A stretch of DNA of 42,786 nucleotides from Oscillospiraceae bacterium (GTDB lineage Bacteria; Bacillota; Clostridia; Oscillospirales; Oscillospiraceae). Below, in pieces: positions 14,786 through 23,232 of this stretch. The position numbers were made by a program, and so were the translations under genes. The stretch lies in contig JAFSNA010000079.1 of the NCBI GenBank assembly GCA_017447645.1, positions 1-42,786 of the forward strand, read 5' to 3'. The stretch's first letter is position 1. Every line of letters starts with the position of its first letter. The notes beneath the pieces are model-generated. The model searched no databases and was not told the origin of the DNA. It saw only the letters and a program-made list of their open reading frames with translations.

Positions 14786-17023
14786 TTATTCGTCCAGCAT
14801 GGATAGCTGCTGCTCCACCTTGTCCTCCGGCTTCAAAAGCGCGCCGGCGGCCGGGAGCGAGCGCACGCGGTAACGCGAGACGTTTTGGATCGCCGTATCC
14901 TTCAGCGGCTCGACCCGAACAACCTTTTTGCCTTTTTTAAGCGACATGACGGCCACGCCCTGCGTGCTGCGCGTGGTCTTTGGCAGGATCTGGGCGGTAT
15001 TGATGATCAGCGTGCGGCCGTCCGATGAGGACAGGACCATATCCTTCTCCTCGTCGATCAAAAGGACGGCGGCCGCAGGGCTCTTGTCGGAATAGGCGTT
15101 GATCAGCCTGCGGCGGTTGGTCTTGGTCTCGTATGCGCCAAGCTCGATGCGCGCCGCCTTGCCGTTCTCGAAAACGATGAGCAGGTGCTTGGAATAATCG
15201 CCCGGATCGATCATGGTGATCACGCTCTCGCCCTCGTCCATTTCCAGCTTTGTCGGCAGATAGACGCCGAGCGCGGAGGCCTTGGTGTCCTCAAAATCCG
15301 ACACACGGCATTTGTACATCTGCTGTCGGTCGGTGAGGAAAAGCACTTCCCTGCTGTTGGACGATTCGAAGCTCACAAAGAGGCGGTCGCCCTCCTTGAA
15401 CTTGTGCTCGCCGCTCATGCGCAGCGACTGGGCGGTGATCTTCTTGAAATAGCCCTCCTTTGAAAGGAAAAGCGTGACGGGATAATCCTCCACCTCGTTC
15501 ACGGGTTCGAATTCTTCGATCTCGTCGGAATAGACGATCGTCGAGCGGCGCGGCGTGACATACTTTTTATTGATCTGCTTGAGCTCGTCGATGATGATGG
15601 ACTTGATGCGTCTGCGGCTCCCGAGGGTCTCGGTCAGATCCGCGATCTCCTTCTCCAGGGCCTCGATCTCGTCCGTGCGCTTGAGGATATACTCGCGGTT
15701 GATGTTGCGCAGCTTGATCTCCGCGACGAATTCGGCCTGGACCTGGTCGATGCCGAAGCCCATCATCAGATTGGGAACGACCTCGCTCTCCAGTTCGGTT
15801 CCGCGGATGATCTCGATGGCCCTGTCGATATCCAGCAGGATCTTTTCCAGGCCCTTGAGCAGATGCAGCTTGTCCTTCTTTTTTGACAGGTCGAAATACA
15901 CCCTGCGGCGGATGCTCTCCGCACGCCAGGCACACCACTCGTCCAGGATCTCGCGCACGCCCATGACCTTCGGATTGCCGGCGACGAGGATGTTGAAGTT
16001 GCAGGGGAAGGCGTCCTGCAGCGTCGTCATGCGATACAGCTTCGCCATCAGCTTCTCCGGATCGCTGCCGCGCTTGAGGTCGATCGCGAGCTTGAGGCCG
16101 CTCAGGTCGGTCTCATCGCGCATGTCGTTGATCTCCCGGACCTTGCCTGCCTTGATCAGCTCGGCCACTTTGTCGATGATCGCCTCGGAGGTCGTCGTAT
16201 AGGGGATCTCGTAGATCTCGATGATATTTTCCTTCGGGATGAAGCGCCATCTGGCCCGCACGCGGAAGCTGCCGCGGCCGGTGTTGTAGATGCTCTCCAT
16301 CTCCCGGCGGTCAAAGATGATCTCTCCACCGGTCGGGAAATCCGGCGCGGGCAGCGTCAGGAACAGGTCGTGCCCCGGGTCGCGCAGATAGTTGATCGTC
16401 GTCTCGCAGACCTCGTTGAGATTGAAGCCGCAGATCATGCTCGCCATGCCGACCGCGATGCCGTTGTTGGCCGAGACCAGCACGTTCGGGAAGGCCGTCG
16501 GCAGCAGCGAGGGCTCCTTCATGCTGCCGTCGTAGTTGTCGACAAGATCCACAGTATCCTTGTCTATATCCCGGAAGATCTCCGCGCAGATCGGCGCGAG
16601 CTTCGCCTCGGTATAGCGCGAGGCAGCGCATGACATGTCGCGCGAAAAGACCTTGCCGAAATTGCCCTTCGAATCGACGAAAGGCGTCAGCAGCGCCTCA
16701 TAGCCCGCGGACAGACGCACCATCGTCTCGTAGATCGCCGCGTCGCCGTGCGGGTTGAGCTTCATCGTCTGGCCGACGATGTTCGCGCTCTTCGTGCGCG
16801 AGCCGCTCAAAAGACCCATCTTGTACATCGTGTACAGCAGCTTGCGGTGTGAGGGCTTGAAGCCGTCGATCTCCGGTATCGCGCGCGAGACGATCACGCT
16901 CATGGCGTAGGGCATGTAGTTCGTCTCCAGCGTCTCGGTGATCGGCTGCTCGACGATCGCGGCGTGCAGCCCCACGACGTTGGGGTTGTCGTATTTTTTT
17001 GTTTCTTCTTTTTTCTTTGCCAT
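14786..17023 (-). CDS. Type IIA DNA topoisomerase subunit A (ParC/GyrA-like)
   Basis: This 745-residue protein is the DNA breakage-reunion subunit. The catalytic tyrosine is Y137 in AASRYTEAK, after a GNFG segment followed by an unusual stretch rich in charged and Cys residues. A helical coiled gate runs roughly over 390-480, and the C-terminal domain (about 500-735) is a beta-pinwheel without a recognisable GyrA-box, so topoisomerase IV-like decatenation is more likely than gyrase supercoiling. In the quinolone region the site of E. coli GyrA Ser83 is Ala95 and that of Asp87 is Glu99. The gene follows the zinc-ribbon gene by one base. It is clearly divergent from standard GyrA, so I give no symbol. 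Confidence 0.88.
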   Translation of the reverse strand: MAKKKEETKKYDNPNVVGLHAAIVEQPITETLETNYMPYAMSVIVSRAIPEIDGFKPSHRKLLYTMYKMGLLSGSRTKSANIVGQTMKLNPHGDAAIYETMVRLSAGYEALLTPFVDSKGNFGKVFSRDMSCAASRYTEAKLAPICAEIFRDIDKDTVDLVDNYDGSMKEPSLLPTAFPNVLVSANNGIAVGMASMICGFNLNEVCETTINYLRDPGHDLFLTLPAPDFPTGGEIIFDRREMESIYNTGRGSFRVRARWRFIPKENIIEIYEIPYTTTSEAIIDKVAELIKAGKVREINDMRDETDLSGLKLAIDLKRGSDPEKLMAKLYRMTTLQDAFPCNFNILVAGNPKVMGVREILDEWCAWRAESIRRRVYFDLSKKKDKLHLLKGLEKILLDIDRAIEIIRGTELESEVVPNLMMGFGIDQVQAEFVAEIKLRNINREYILKRTDEIEALEKEIADLTETLGSRRRIKSIIIDELKQINKKYVTPRRSTIVYSDEIEEFEPVNEVEDYPVTLFLSKEGYFKKITAQSLRMSGEHKFKEGDRLFVSFESSNSREVLFLTDRQQMYKCRVSDFEDTKASALGVYLPTKLEMDEGESVITMIDPGDYSKHLLIVFENGKAARIELGAYETKTNRRRLINAYSDKSPAAAVLLIDEEKDMVLSSSDGRTLIINTAQILPKTTRSTQGVAVMSLKKGKKVVRVEPLKDTAIQNVSRYRVRSLPAAGALLKPEDKVEQQLSMLDE

Positions 17024-17024
17024 C

Positions 17025-17327
17025 TTACTTCTTGCTCTTCTTGTATTTCTTTCCCGTCGTCAGGCTTCGTTTGCAGCGGGGACAGTGCGTAACGGAGAGC
17101 GCGCCCATGAAGATGATCTTGCCGCAGTGCGGGCAGCGGCAGTCACGCACGATGATGAACACGAGCGTGGCGAACAGCAGGATCGTCGCAATCGTGAAAA
17201 ACAGTTTCAGCGAAAGATAATCCTGCGGCGTCAAAAGGCTGCCCGCGCAGGAGACCGCCGCGGCGATCATCACCGTGCGCAGCCGTCCGCGGGCCGTTTC
17301 AAAATCGCTTCCGCCCAGATTGGCCAT
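17025..17327 (-). CDS. Small membrane protein with C-terminal zinc ribbon
   Basis: The 100-residue protein has two hydrophobic spans (about 17-33 and 40-61), then a four-cysteine zinc ribbon (CPHCG at 65-69 and CPRC at 82-85) and a lysine-rich tail ending KKYKKSKK. It lies between the two topoisomerase subunit genes, 19 bp after one and one base before the other, with GGGGGG as ribosome site. The basic tail and zinc ribbon could contact nucleic acid at the membrane, but no function is known to me. Placement in the operon is the only hint of a link to the topoisomerase. Confidence 0.75.
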   Translation of the reverse strand: MANLGGSDFETARGRLRTVMIAAAVSCAGSLLTPQDYLSLKLFFTIATILLFATLVFIIVRDCRCPHCGKIIFMGALSVTHCPRCKRSLTTGKKYKKSKK

Positions 17328-17346
17328 TGTCTTTTCCCCCCGATCG

Positions 17347-19341
17347 TCAGGATATGTCCGCCATGTCCAGATAGCGGTAGCCGACCTCCGCGATATGGTC
17401 CTTGCGCCCGGAGAGATTGTCTCCGAGCAGCAGGTCGAAGACCCGGGCCATCTTCTCGGCGTCCTCCGGCATGACCTTGATCAGCCGCCGTGTGGCCGGG
17501 TTCATCGTCGTCATCCACATCATGTCCGGGTCGTTCTCGCCGAGACCCTTGCTGCGGCTGATCGTGACCTTTGCGCCGCCGAGCTTATCGAGGATCTCCG
17601 CCTTTTCCCGGTCTGAGTAAGCAAAATATGTTTTCCCTTTGCTCTCGATCTCATAGAGCGGCGACTCGGCGATATAGACGTAGCCCTCGCGGATCAGCGT
17701 AGGTACGAGCCGATAGAGCATCGTAAGGATCAGCGTGCGGATCTGGAAGCCGTCGACGTCGGCGTCGGTGCAGATGATGATCTTGTTCCAGCGCAGGTTG
17801 TCCAGATCAAAGCTCGAGAGGTCCTTGGTGTGCTTGTCCTTGACCTCGACGCCGCATCCGAGCACCTTGAGGAGGTCCGTGATGACGTCGCTCTTGAAAA
17901 TGCGCACATAGTCGGCCTTGAGGCAATTGAGGATCTTGCCGCGTACGGGCATGATGCCCTGAAATTCCGCGTCCCGCGAGAGCTTGCAGGCGCCGAGAGC
18001 GGAATCGCCCTCGACGATGTAGATCTCGCGCCTGTCCGTGTCGCGGCTGCGGCAGTCGACGAATTTCTGTACGCGGTTGGCGATGTCGATGCTGCCGGAG
18101 AGCTTCTTTTTCATGCCCTGGCGGGCGCGCTCGGCCGTCTCGCGGCTGCGCTTGTTGATCAGCACCTGCTCGGCGATCCGGTCGGCCTCCGGCTTGTTTT
18201 CGATGAAATAAACTTCCAGCTGCTGCTTGAAGAAATCGGTCATGGCCAGCTGGATGAAGCGGTTGTTGATCGCCTTCTTGGTTTGATTCTCATAGGAGGT
18301 CTGCGTTGAGAAGCAGTTGGTCACCAGGATAAGACAGTCCTGCACATCCTGGAATTTGATGGCCGATTCGTTTTTCTGATACTTGCCGAGCTTTTTGATG
18401 TAGGCGTCGACGGCCGAGACAAAGGCGCTGCGCGCGGCCTTATCCGGCGCGCCGCCGTTTTCAAGCCAGGAGGAGTTGTGATAGTATTCGATCGCGTTGA
18501 CCTTGTTGGAGAAGCAGAAGGCCGCCGAGAGCTTGACCTTGTATTCCGGCTTGTCCTCGCGGTCGCGGCCCTTCCGCTCGGCCGAGATGAAGACCGGCGC
18601 GGTCAGCGCCCCTTCGCCCGCAATCTCGCGGACATAGTCGACGATGCCGTTCTCGTACCGGTAATCCTTCGTTTCAAACTTCGCGCCGCGCTGGATGCGA
18701 AGGCGGAAGGTCACGCCCGCGTTGACGACGGCCTGACGATGCAGCACGTCCTCGAAATACTCGACCGGGATGTCGATCTCGGTAAAGACCTCGCGGTCGG
18801 GGCGCCATTTGATCAGCGTGCCGGTCTTTTTCCGGTCGGTCGGCTCGACGGAGAGCTCCTCGCCCTTTTTGCCGCAGACCTTGCCTTTTTTGAAATGGAG
18901 CTGGTATTTCTTCCCGTCGCGCCAGACGGTGACGTCCATGTATTCTGAGGCGTACTGCGTTGCGCAGGAGCCCAGGCCGTTGAGACCGAGCGAGTATTCG
19001 TAGTCGCCGCCGTCCGCGTTCCTGTACTTGCCGCCGGCGTAAAGCTCGCAGAAGACCAGCTCCCAGTTGTAGCGCTTTTCCGTGCCGTTCCAGTCCACGG
19101 GACAGCCGCGGCCGAAATCTTCGACCTCGATGGAGTTGTCCTCGTAGCGTGTGAGCGTGATCAGATCGCCGTGGCCCTCACGCGCCTCGTCGATGGAGTT
19201 GGACAATATTTCAAAAACCGCATGCTCACAGCCGTCCAGCCCGTCGGAACCGAAGATGACGCCCGGACGTTTCCGGACGCGGTCCGCTCCCTTGAGCTGG
19301 GAGATGCTGTCGTTGCCGTATGCGGGGCTAGCATTATTCAT
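17347..19341 (-). CDS. Type IIA DNA topoisomerase subunit B (ParE/GyrB-like)
   Basis: The 664-residue ATPase subunit starts with a GHKL ATP-binding domain (EILSNSIDEA with the metal-binding Asn, GRGCPVD, GLNGLGSCATQY lid). A transducer domain follows, then the TOPRIM domain with IVEGDSALGACK and CTDADVDGFQIR. The C-terminal block SRSKGLGEND...TTMNP is present. The length fits ParE and Gram-positive GyrB. It is the first gene of the operon and supplies ATP-driven gate closure to the A subunit. Several normally fixed positions differ (CPVD for IPVD, GFQIR for GAHIR), in line with the divergent A subunit. Gyrase versus topoisomerase IV cannot be settled here. Confidence 0.88.
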   Translation of the reverse strand: MNNASPAYGNDSISQLKGADRVRKRPGVIFGSDGLDGCEHAVFEILSNSIDEAREGHGDLITLTRYEDNSIEVEDFGRGCPVDWNGTEKRYNWELVFCELYAGGKYRNADGGDYEYSLGLNGLGSCATQYASEYMDVTVWRDGKKYQLHFKKGKVCGKKGEELSVEPTDRKKTGTLIKWRPDREVFTEIDIPVEYFEDVLHRQAVVNAGVTFRLRIQRGAKFETKDYRYENGIVDYVREIAGEGALTAPVFISAERKGRDREDKPEYKVKLSAAFCFSNKVNAIEYYHNSSWLENGGAPDKAARSAFVSAVDAYIKKLGKYQKNESAIKFQDVQDCLILVTNCFSTQTSYENQTKKAINNRFIQLAMTDFFKQQLEVYFIENKPEADRIAEQVLINKRSRETAERARQGMKKKLSGSIDIANRVQKFVDCRSRDTDRREIYIVEGDSALGACKLSRDAEFQGIMPVRGKILNCLKADYVRIFKSDVITDLLKVLGCGVEVKDKHTKDLSSFDLDNLRWNKIIICTDADVDGFQIRTLILTMLYRLVPTLIREGYVYIAESPLYEIESKGKTYFAYSDREKAEILDKLGGAKVTISRSKGLGENDPDMMWMTTMNPATRRLIKVMPEDAEKMARVFDLLLGDNLSGRKDHIAEVGYRYLDMADIS

Positions 19342-19411
19342 AAAAGACTTTGCCTTTCATACAATATCTTGTGGGAACAAAGACACATACTCATCCCATT
19401 ATTGATTATTT

Positions 19412-19440
19412 AGTATAACAAATAATCGCAGTGATTGCAA
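19412..19440 (-). promoter_or_regulatory. Promoter of the topoisomerase operon
   Basis: On the minus strand TTGCAA (19435-19440), a 17-bp spacer and TATACT (19412-19417) with an extended TGT precede the B-subunit gene by about 70 nt. It should drive the B subunit, zinc-ribbon protein, A subunit and lipoprotein genes. Confidence 0.75.
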
Positions 19441-19471
19441 GCCCTTGAGCCGTGCGGGACGTAAAGAGCGC

Positions 19472-19502
19472 AAAAACAGGCGGGCCGTAATCACGGCCCG
19501 CC
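19472..19502 (-). terminator. GC-rich hairpin with minus-strand T-tract
   Basis: A perfect 10-bp GC stem (19479-19488 and 19493-19502, loop AATC) is followed on the minus strand by TGTTTTTG. No minus-strand gene ends here; the nearest upstream one has its own terminator at 19948-19990. It may stop antisense transcription through bofA and protect the topoisomerase promoter. Confidence 0.5.
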
Positions 19503-19523
19503 CGGCGGAAGAAAGCCTTCCAC

Positions 19524-19552
19524 TTGACATTTCGCCTTTTTCGATGTATCCC
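19524..19552 (+). promoter_or_regulatory. Candidate promoter for bofA
   Basis: TTGACA (19524-19529) has good -35 form, but the hexamer 17 bp on is TATCCC (19547-19552), a poor SigA -10. Sporulation genes of this kind are often read by SigE, for which I could not confirm a site. The leader to the ATG would be about 120 nt. Confidence 0.35.
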
Positions 19553-19677
19553 TATACGGGACGGCATCTTCCCCGGGCTTTCTGTCTCTCGCCCGGCGGC
19601 TGAAGTGTCCGAGCCTAGTATGCGCCGTTTCCTGTGCGGCTTTGCAGACCAATTCCTGCCACAGAAAGGATCTGTCC

Positions 19678-19938
19678 ATGGATTTTTCCGTTATCATCAT
19701 CATTGCCGCGATCGTGCTGGCCGTGATCATCGTGCTGCGGCTGCTGGCCAAGCCGATCAAATTCATCTTCAAAATGCTGATCAACACCGTTTTAGGCTTC
19801 ATCCTGCTGTGGCTGATCAACTTCTTCGGCGGAGGCATCGGCATCTCGCTGGATCTCAGCCTGCTCAACGCGCTCGTCGTGGGCGTCCTCGGCATTCCGG
19901 GCGTCCTGCTGCTGCTCGCGATCCGATACCTGCTCTGA
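19678..19938 (+). CDS. bofA: BofA family protein (pro-sigma-K processing regulator)
   Basis: The 86-residue protein has an N-terminal span (5-22), a KPIKFIFKMLINTVLGFILL segment, a Gly-rich turn GGGIGI at 51-56 and a C-terminal hydrophobic segment with NALVVGVLGIPGVL. Size and layout match BofA, which in Bacillus holds the SpoIVFB protease inactive until pro-sigma-K should be cut. The ATG at 19678 has AAAGGA seven bases upstream; an in-frame upstream ATG at 19642 has no good ribosome site. A sigK gene for a pro-sigma-K lies 13 kb away in this window. SpoIVFA/B are not seen here. Confidence 0.85.
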   Translation: MDFSVIIIIAAIVLAVIIVLRLLAKPIKFIFKMLINTVLGFILLWLINFFGGGIGISLDLSLLNALVVGVLGIPGVLLLLAIRYLL

Positions 19939-19947
19939 TCCGATAGA

Positions 19948-19990
19948 CAAAACGCCGCACATCCCTTCCCGGATGCGCGGCGTTGTTTTA
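19948..19990. terminator. Bidirectional terminator between bofA and the HAD gene
   Basis: A 14-bp stem with one mismatch (19951-19964 and 19971-19984) is followed by GTTTTATTC on the plus strand and by TTTTGTC on the minus strand. It would serve the converging bofA and YjjG-like genes. Confidence 0.8.
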
Positions 19991-20695
19991 TTCTTTGAAG
20001 ATCTCCTCAAGCAGCGCGGGCAGCTCGCCGAGCGAGCGGAACTCATAGTCGGGGCGGACGTCTCCGTCGGATCGCGCTCCGTCGGGATTGAACCAGCAGG
20101 TCCTGACTCCCGCGTTCATGCCGCCGCGGATGTCCGAGCTGAGACTGTCGCCGACGATCACGGCGTCCTCGCGCCGGAAACCGGGGACGGCGGCAAAGCA
20201 GGCGTCGAAAAAGGCCTTCGAGGGCTTGTTGGCGCCGATCAGCTCCGAGATGAAAATCCCCTTGAAATACGGCGCGATCCCGGCGCTTTCAAGCCGTCTC
20301 TCCTGCGTGACGAGGTTGCCGTTGGAGATCAGGTAAAGATCGTACTTCGGATACAGCTCCTCCAGCAGCTCCGGCGCGCCCGGGATGAAGTAATGTCCGC
20401 TCTCCAGCAGGGCCTCATAGCAATCCTGTACAGGGCGGGCCGGCAGATCGAGTCCCATCTCGCGGAACAGGAGCTCAAAGCGTCCGACGAGGACCTCGTC
20501 GCGCGTCATCGTTCCCAACTCCAGCCGCTGCCAGCAGCCCAGATTGATCTCGCTGTAGCGGCGCAGCACGGCCTCGTCGGCGGGGATCCCGAACGCTTCA
20601 AAGGTCCGGCGGATCGAGTTTCTTTCGGCGGTGCGGAAATCCAGGAGCGTGTCGTCCAGATCGAACAGGATCTTTTTTCTTGTCTCAGCGCTCAT
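19988..20695 (-). CDS. HAD hydrolase, YjjG-type pyrimidine nucleotidase
   Basis: The 235-residue HAD-superfamily protein has motif I ILFDLDDTLLDF (9-20; the first Asp is the nucleophile), motif II LISNGN, and motifs III/IV in NKPSKAFF and VGDSLSSD. The helical cap after motif I and the overall sequence fit the YjjG/YfnB group that dephosphorylates odd pyrimidine monophosphates (house-cleaning). The start codon is one base after the murF stop, so translation is likely coupled to murF. Substrate is inferred from family resemblance only. Confidence 0.82.
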   Translation of the reverse strand: MSAETRKKILFDLDDTLLDFRTAERNSIRRTFEAFGIPADEAVLRRYSEINLGCWQRLELGTMTRDEVLVGRFELLFREMGLDLPARPVQDCYEALLESGHYFIPGAPELLEELYPKYDLYLISNGNLVTQERRLESAGIAPYFKGIFISELIGANKPSKAFFDACFAAVPGFRREDAVIVGDSLSSDIRGGMNAGVRTCWFNPDGARSDGDVRPDYEFRSLGELPALLEEIFKE

Positions 20696-20696
20696 T

Positions 20697-22040
20697 TCAC
20701 AGCACCTTCAGCGCCTCGGAGATCTCCTCGAAGTGCGCGCCGCGCGAGGCCTTTACCAGCACGCAGTCGCCCTCGCGGATCTCCTCGCCGAGTGCGGCGA
20801 TCAGCGCGCCGCGGTCGGGAAAGCGCCGCGCGATCGCGCCCGCTCCCGAACAGTAAGCCTCAGCATGCTCGCCGCAGCAGAGCAGCCTTGCCACGCCCTT
20901 TTCCGCGGCATAAGCGCCGGAAGAAAAATGCGCATCCCGGGCCGTGTCGCCCAGCTCCAGCATATCGCCGAGGATGCAGACCTTTCTTCCCGGAAGCTCC
21001 AGCAGCGAATCGATCCCGCTGCGCAGCGCCTCGGCGTTGGAATTGTAGCAATCGTCAAGCAGCGTGATCTTTTCCGTACGGACGACGGCGGCGCGGCGGC
21101 CGACGGTGGCAAAGGAGGCTATACCGCGCACGATCTCCTCATCCGTGAGACCCGTCTCTAAACCAACGGCCGCCGCCTCTAGCGCGGCGTAGACAAGGTG
21201 TCTGCCGAAGGCGGGGATGTGAGCGCGGAAGCGCCGCTCGCCGGAAACGATATCGCAGTCCGTCCCCTCTTCCGTCGAAACGACGTTCTCCGCGCGGACG
21301 TCGCAGCCCTCGCCGAGTCCGAAGAAGATCCTGCTGCGCGGGCAGTCGTAGCCGCGCAGCTTCTCGTCGTCCCCGTTCATGATCACGAGAGCGTCGTCGG
21401 GAAGATAGGCTATCATTTCTGTCTTGGCGCGGAGCACGCCGTCGAGATCATGCAGAAATTCCAGGTGTGCGTGTCCGATCAGCGTATAAACGGCGATCTT
21501 CGGCTTCACCATGCGGGCAAGCCGGCTCATTTCGCCGAAGCCTGAGATCCCCATCTCTATGACGGCGATCTCGTCCTCGGGCGTGATGCGCGAGAGCGTC
21601 ATCGGCACGCCGATCTGGTTGTTGAGGTTTTTGTCGGTCTTGCAGACCTTCCGACGGCTGGACAGGACGGCGGAGATCATTTCCTTGGCCGAGGTCTTGC
21701 CCACGCTGCCCGTGATGCCGATGATCGGGAGCGAAAGCGTATCGCGGTAAGCGGCCGCGATGTCCTCCAGCGCGCTCTGAACGTCGTCGACGACGATCAC
21801 GCCTCGCCTCTCCCCCTCCGGGACCCGCTCGGCCAGGCAGCAGGCCGCGCCCTTATCGAGTGCGGAGACGATAAAGTCGTGCCCGTCGACCTTTTCGCCC
21901 TTATAGGCGACGAAAAGATCCCCCGGACAGACCTCTCTGCTGTCAATGACGACGCGGCCGAGCTCTCGTGAGAGAGCGCCTTCCCCGCAATATCGTCCGC
22001 CGCAGGCGCGCAGCGCTTTTTCGATCGTCATTCCCGTCAT
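20697..22040 (-). CDS. murF: UDP-N-acetylmuramoyl-tripeptide--D-alanyl-D-alanine ligase
   Basis: The 447-residue Mur ligase has the ATP-binding loop GITGSVGKTSAKEM, the motif DCYNSNAEALRSGIDSLL (central domain) and ILGDMLELG in the C-terminal domain, the usual MurF layout. It adds D-Ala-D-Ala to the UDP-MurNAc-tripeptide, the last cytoplasmic precursor step of peptidoglycan. The ATG at 22040 is chosen because GAGGAGGAG lies just upstream; an ATG at 22070 in the same frame would put that site inside the gene. It stands apart from the murG/murA cluster at the far end of the window. Confidence 0.93.
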   Translation of the reverse strand: MTGMTIEKALRACGGRYCGEGALSRELGRVVIDSREVCPGDLFVAYKGEKVDGHDFIVSALDKGAACCLAERVPEGERRGVIVVDDVQSALEDIAAAYRDTLSLPIIGITGSVGKTSAKEMISAVLSSRRKVCKTDKNLNNQIGVPMTLSRITPEDEIAVIEMGISGFGEMSRLARMVKPKIAVYTLIGHAHLEFLHDLDGVLRAKTEMIAYLPDDALVIMNGDDEKLRGYDCPRSRIFFGLGEGCDVRAENVVSTEEGTDCDIVSGERRFRAHIPAFGRHLVYAALEAAAVGLETGLTDEEIVRGIASFATVGRRAAVVRTEKITLLDDCYNSNAEALRSGIDSLLELPGRKVCILGDMLELGDTARDAHFSSGAYAAEKGVARLLCCGEHAEAYCSGAGAIARRFPDRGALIAALGEEIREGDCVLVKASRGAHFEEISEALKVL

Positions 22041-22072
22041 GCTTGATCTCCTCCTCGGAAAAGCTGACATTG

Positions 22073-22101
22073 ATTATAGCATATCCCCGATCTCAAGGCA
22101 A
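22073..22101 (-). promoter_or_regulatory. Promoter of murF
   Basis: On the minus strand TTGCCT (22096-22101), a 17-bp spacer and TATAAT (22073-22078) with extended TGC point to murF, whose ATG is about 33 bp from the -10. It lies back to back with the exonuclease promoter, about 28 bp apart. Confidence 0.78.
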
Positions 22102-22129
22102 AGAAAAATGCCTCTTTTGCAAAAAAAGA

Positions 22130-22158
22130 GTGCAATCCGAAAAGGAGTATGGTATAAT
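22130..22158 (+). promoter_or_regulatory. Promoter of the KapD-like exonuclease gene
   Basis: TATAAT (22153-22158) with an extended TGG is preceded at 17 bp by GTGCAA (22130-22135), a weak -35 that the extended -10 may offset. The gene's ATG is 33 nt on. Confidence 0.68.
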
Positions 22159-22191
22159 GCATCGTCACTACAGAAAAAAGGAACATTATTT

Positions 22192-23175
22192 ATGAACTAT
22201 ATCGTGGTGGATCTGGAGTGGAACCAGGCAATGAGCTCCAAATCTTCCGTTTTCAACAAGCTGCCTATCCATCTGAGCGGCGAGATCATCGAGATCGGCG
22301 CCGTCAAGCTCAACTCCGACATGTCCCTCGGTGATGAATTCACCGTTGACGTCAAGCCCGCCTACTTTAAGCGCATGCACTACAAGGTCAAGAAGATCAC
22401 CGGCTTTGACAAGGAGCGGCTCTCTCACGGCCTTCCCTTCCCCGACGCGCTGGAGGCTTTCCGCGACTGGTGCGGCGAAGGCGCCACGTTTCTGACCTGG
22501 GGCTGCGACGACCGCCGCATCCTGGAGCAGAACATCATCATCCACGACCTGGATTGGGACTGGATCGCCGGCTGGGTCAATCTGCAGCTCATCTACAATC
22601 TGCAGACCGGCGGGGACAAAAACCAAAAGTCTCTCGCCAGCGCGATGGAGCATTTCTCTATCGAGCAGACGCGCGTGGCCCACGACGCGCTGGGCGACGC
22701 GTATAATACGGCTCTCGTATGCACGCATCTCGACATGAAGGAGGGCATGCGCCTCTACCCCGACGCGGCGCAGATCCTGGCCTCCCGCATGCCGAACGCC
22801 AAGCCTCAGACGGAGAGCCGCGACGGAGACGCCCTCCTGCACGAGAGCTGTTCCGGCTTTTCGACCAAGGCGGCCGCCTTTGCCGACGAGCGGATCGCCG
22901 CGCTGAACTGTCCCGTCTGCGGCAAGGAGCTCACGGGCAGCAAGTGGGTCAATCAGGGCGACCAGCGCTATATGAGCGTCTACGCCTGCGAGGAGGACGG
23001 TCCCTTTCTCATGCGCGTGAAATTCCGCAAAAACGCGGAGGAGAACACCTGGACGGCAAACCGGCTGCTCTACCGGGCCGATGACGCCGCGGTGGAGTTT
23101 TATCACACGAAGGCCGCTCAGTCCCGCCGCCGCGGCCGCGGACACACGAAAAAGAAAAACCGCCCGGCCAAATAA
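22192..23175 (+). CDS. DEDDh 3'-5' exonuclease, KapD-like, with C-terminal extension
   Basis: The 327-residue protein starts with the DEDDh fold: DLEWNQ (first Asp/Glu, about 6-11), a central TWGCDDRRILEQN block and the His-Asp motif AHDALGDAYNTA near 162-173. After residue 200 there is a separate module with CPVCGKEL (single zinc-ribbon-like knuckle plus a later Cys) and a basic RRRGRGHTKKKNR tail. KapD of Bacillus, an inhibitor of sporulation entry, is the nearest named relative, but function here is inferred. The ATG at 22192 has AAAAAGGA upstream. Its stop is followed by a clear terminator. Confidence 0.82.
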   Translation: MNYIVVDLEWNQAMSSKSSVFNKLPIHLSGEIIEIGAVKLNSDMSLGDEFTVDVKPAYFKRMHYKVKKITGFDKERLSHGLPFPDALEAFRDWCGEGATFLTWGCDDRRILEQNIIIHDLDWDWIAGWVNLQLIYNLQTGGDKNQKSLASAMEHFSIEQTRVAHDALGDAYNTALVCTHLDMKEGMRLYPDAAQILASRMPNAKPQTESRDGDALLHESCSGFSTKAAAFADERIAALNCPVCGKELTGSKWVNQGDQRYMSVYACEEDGPFLMRVKFRKNAEENTWTANRLLYRADDAAVEFYHTKAAQSRRRGRGHTKKKNRPAK

Positions 23176-23180
23176 AAGCA

Positions 23181-23212
23181 AAACGGACATCGGATGACCG
23201 ATGTCCGTTTAC
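23181..23212. terminator. Bidirectional terminator between the exonuclease gene and ribF
   Basis: A perfect 13-bp stem (23181-23193 and 23198-23210, loop ATGA) is flanked by ACTTTTATTC on the plus side and TGCTTTTATT on the minus side. It ends both the plus-strand exonuclease unit and the long rimP-ribF operon. Confidence 0.85.
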
Positions 23213-23232
23213 TTTTATTCGTATGCGCTGTG

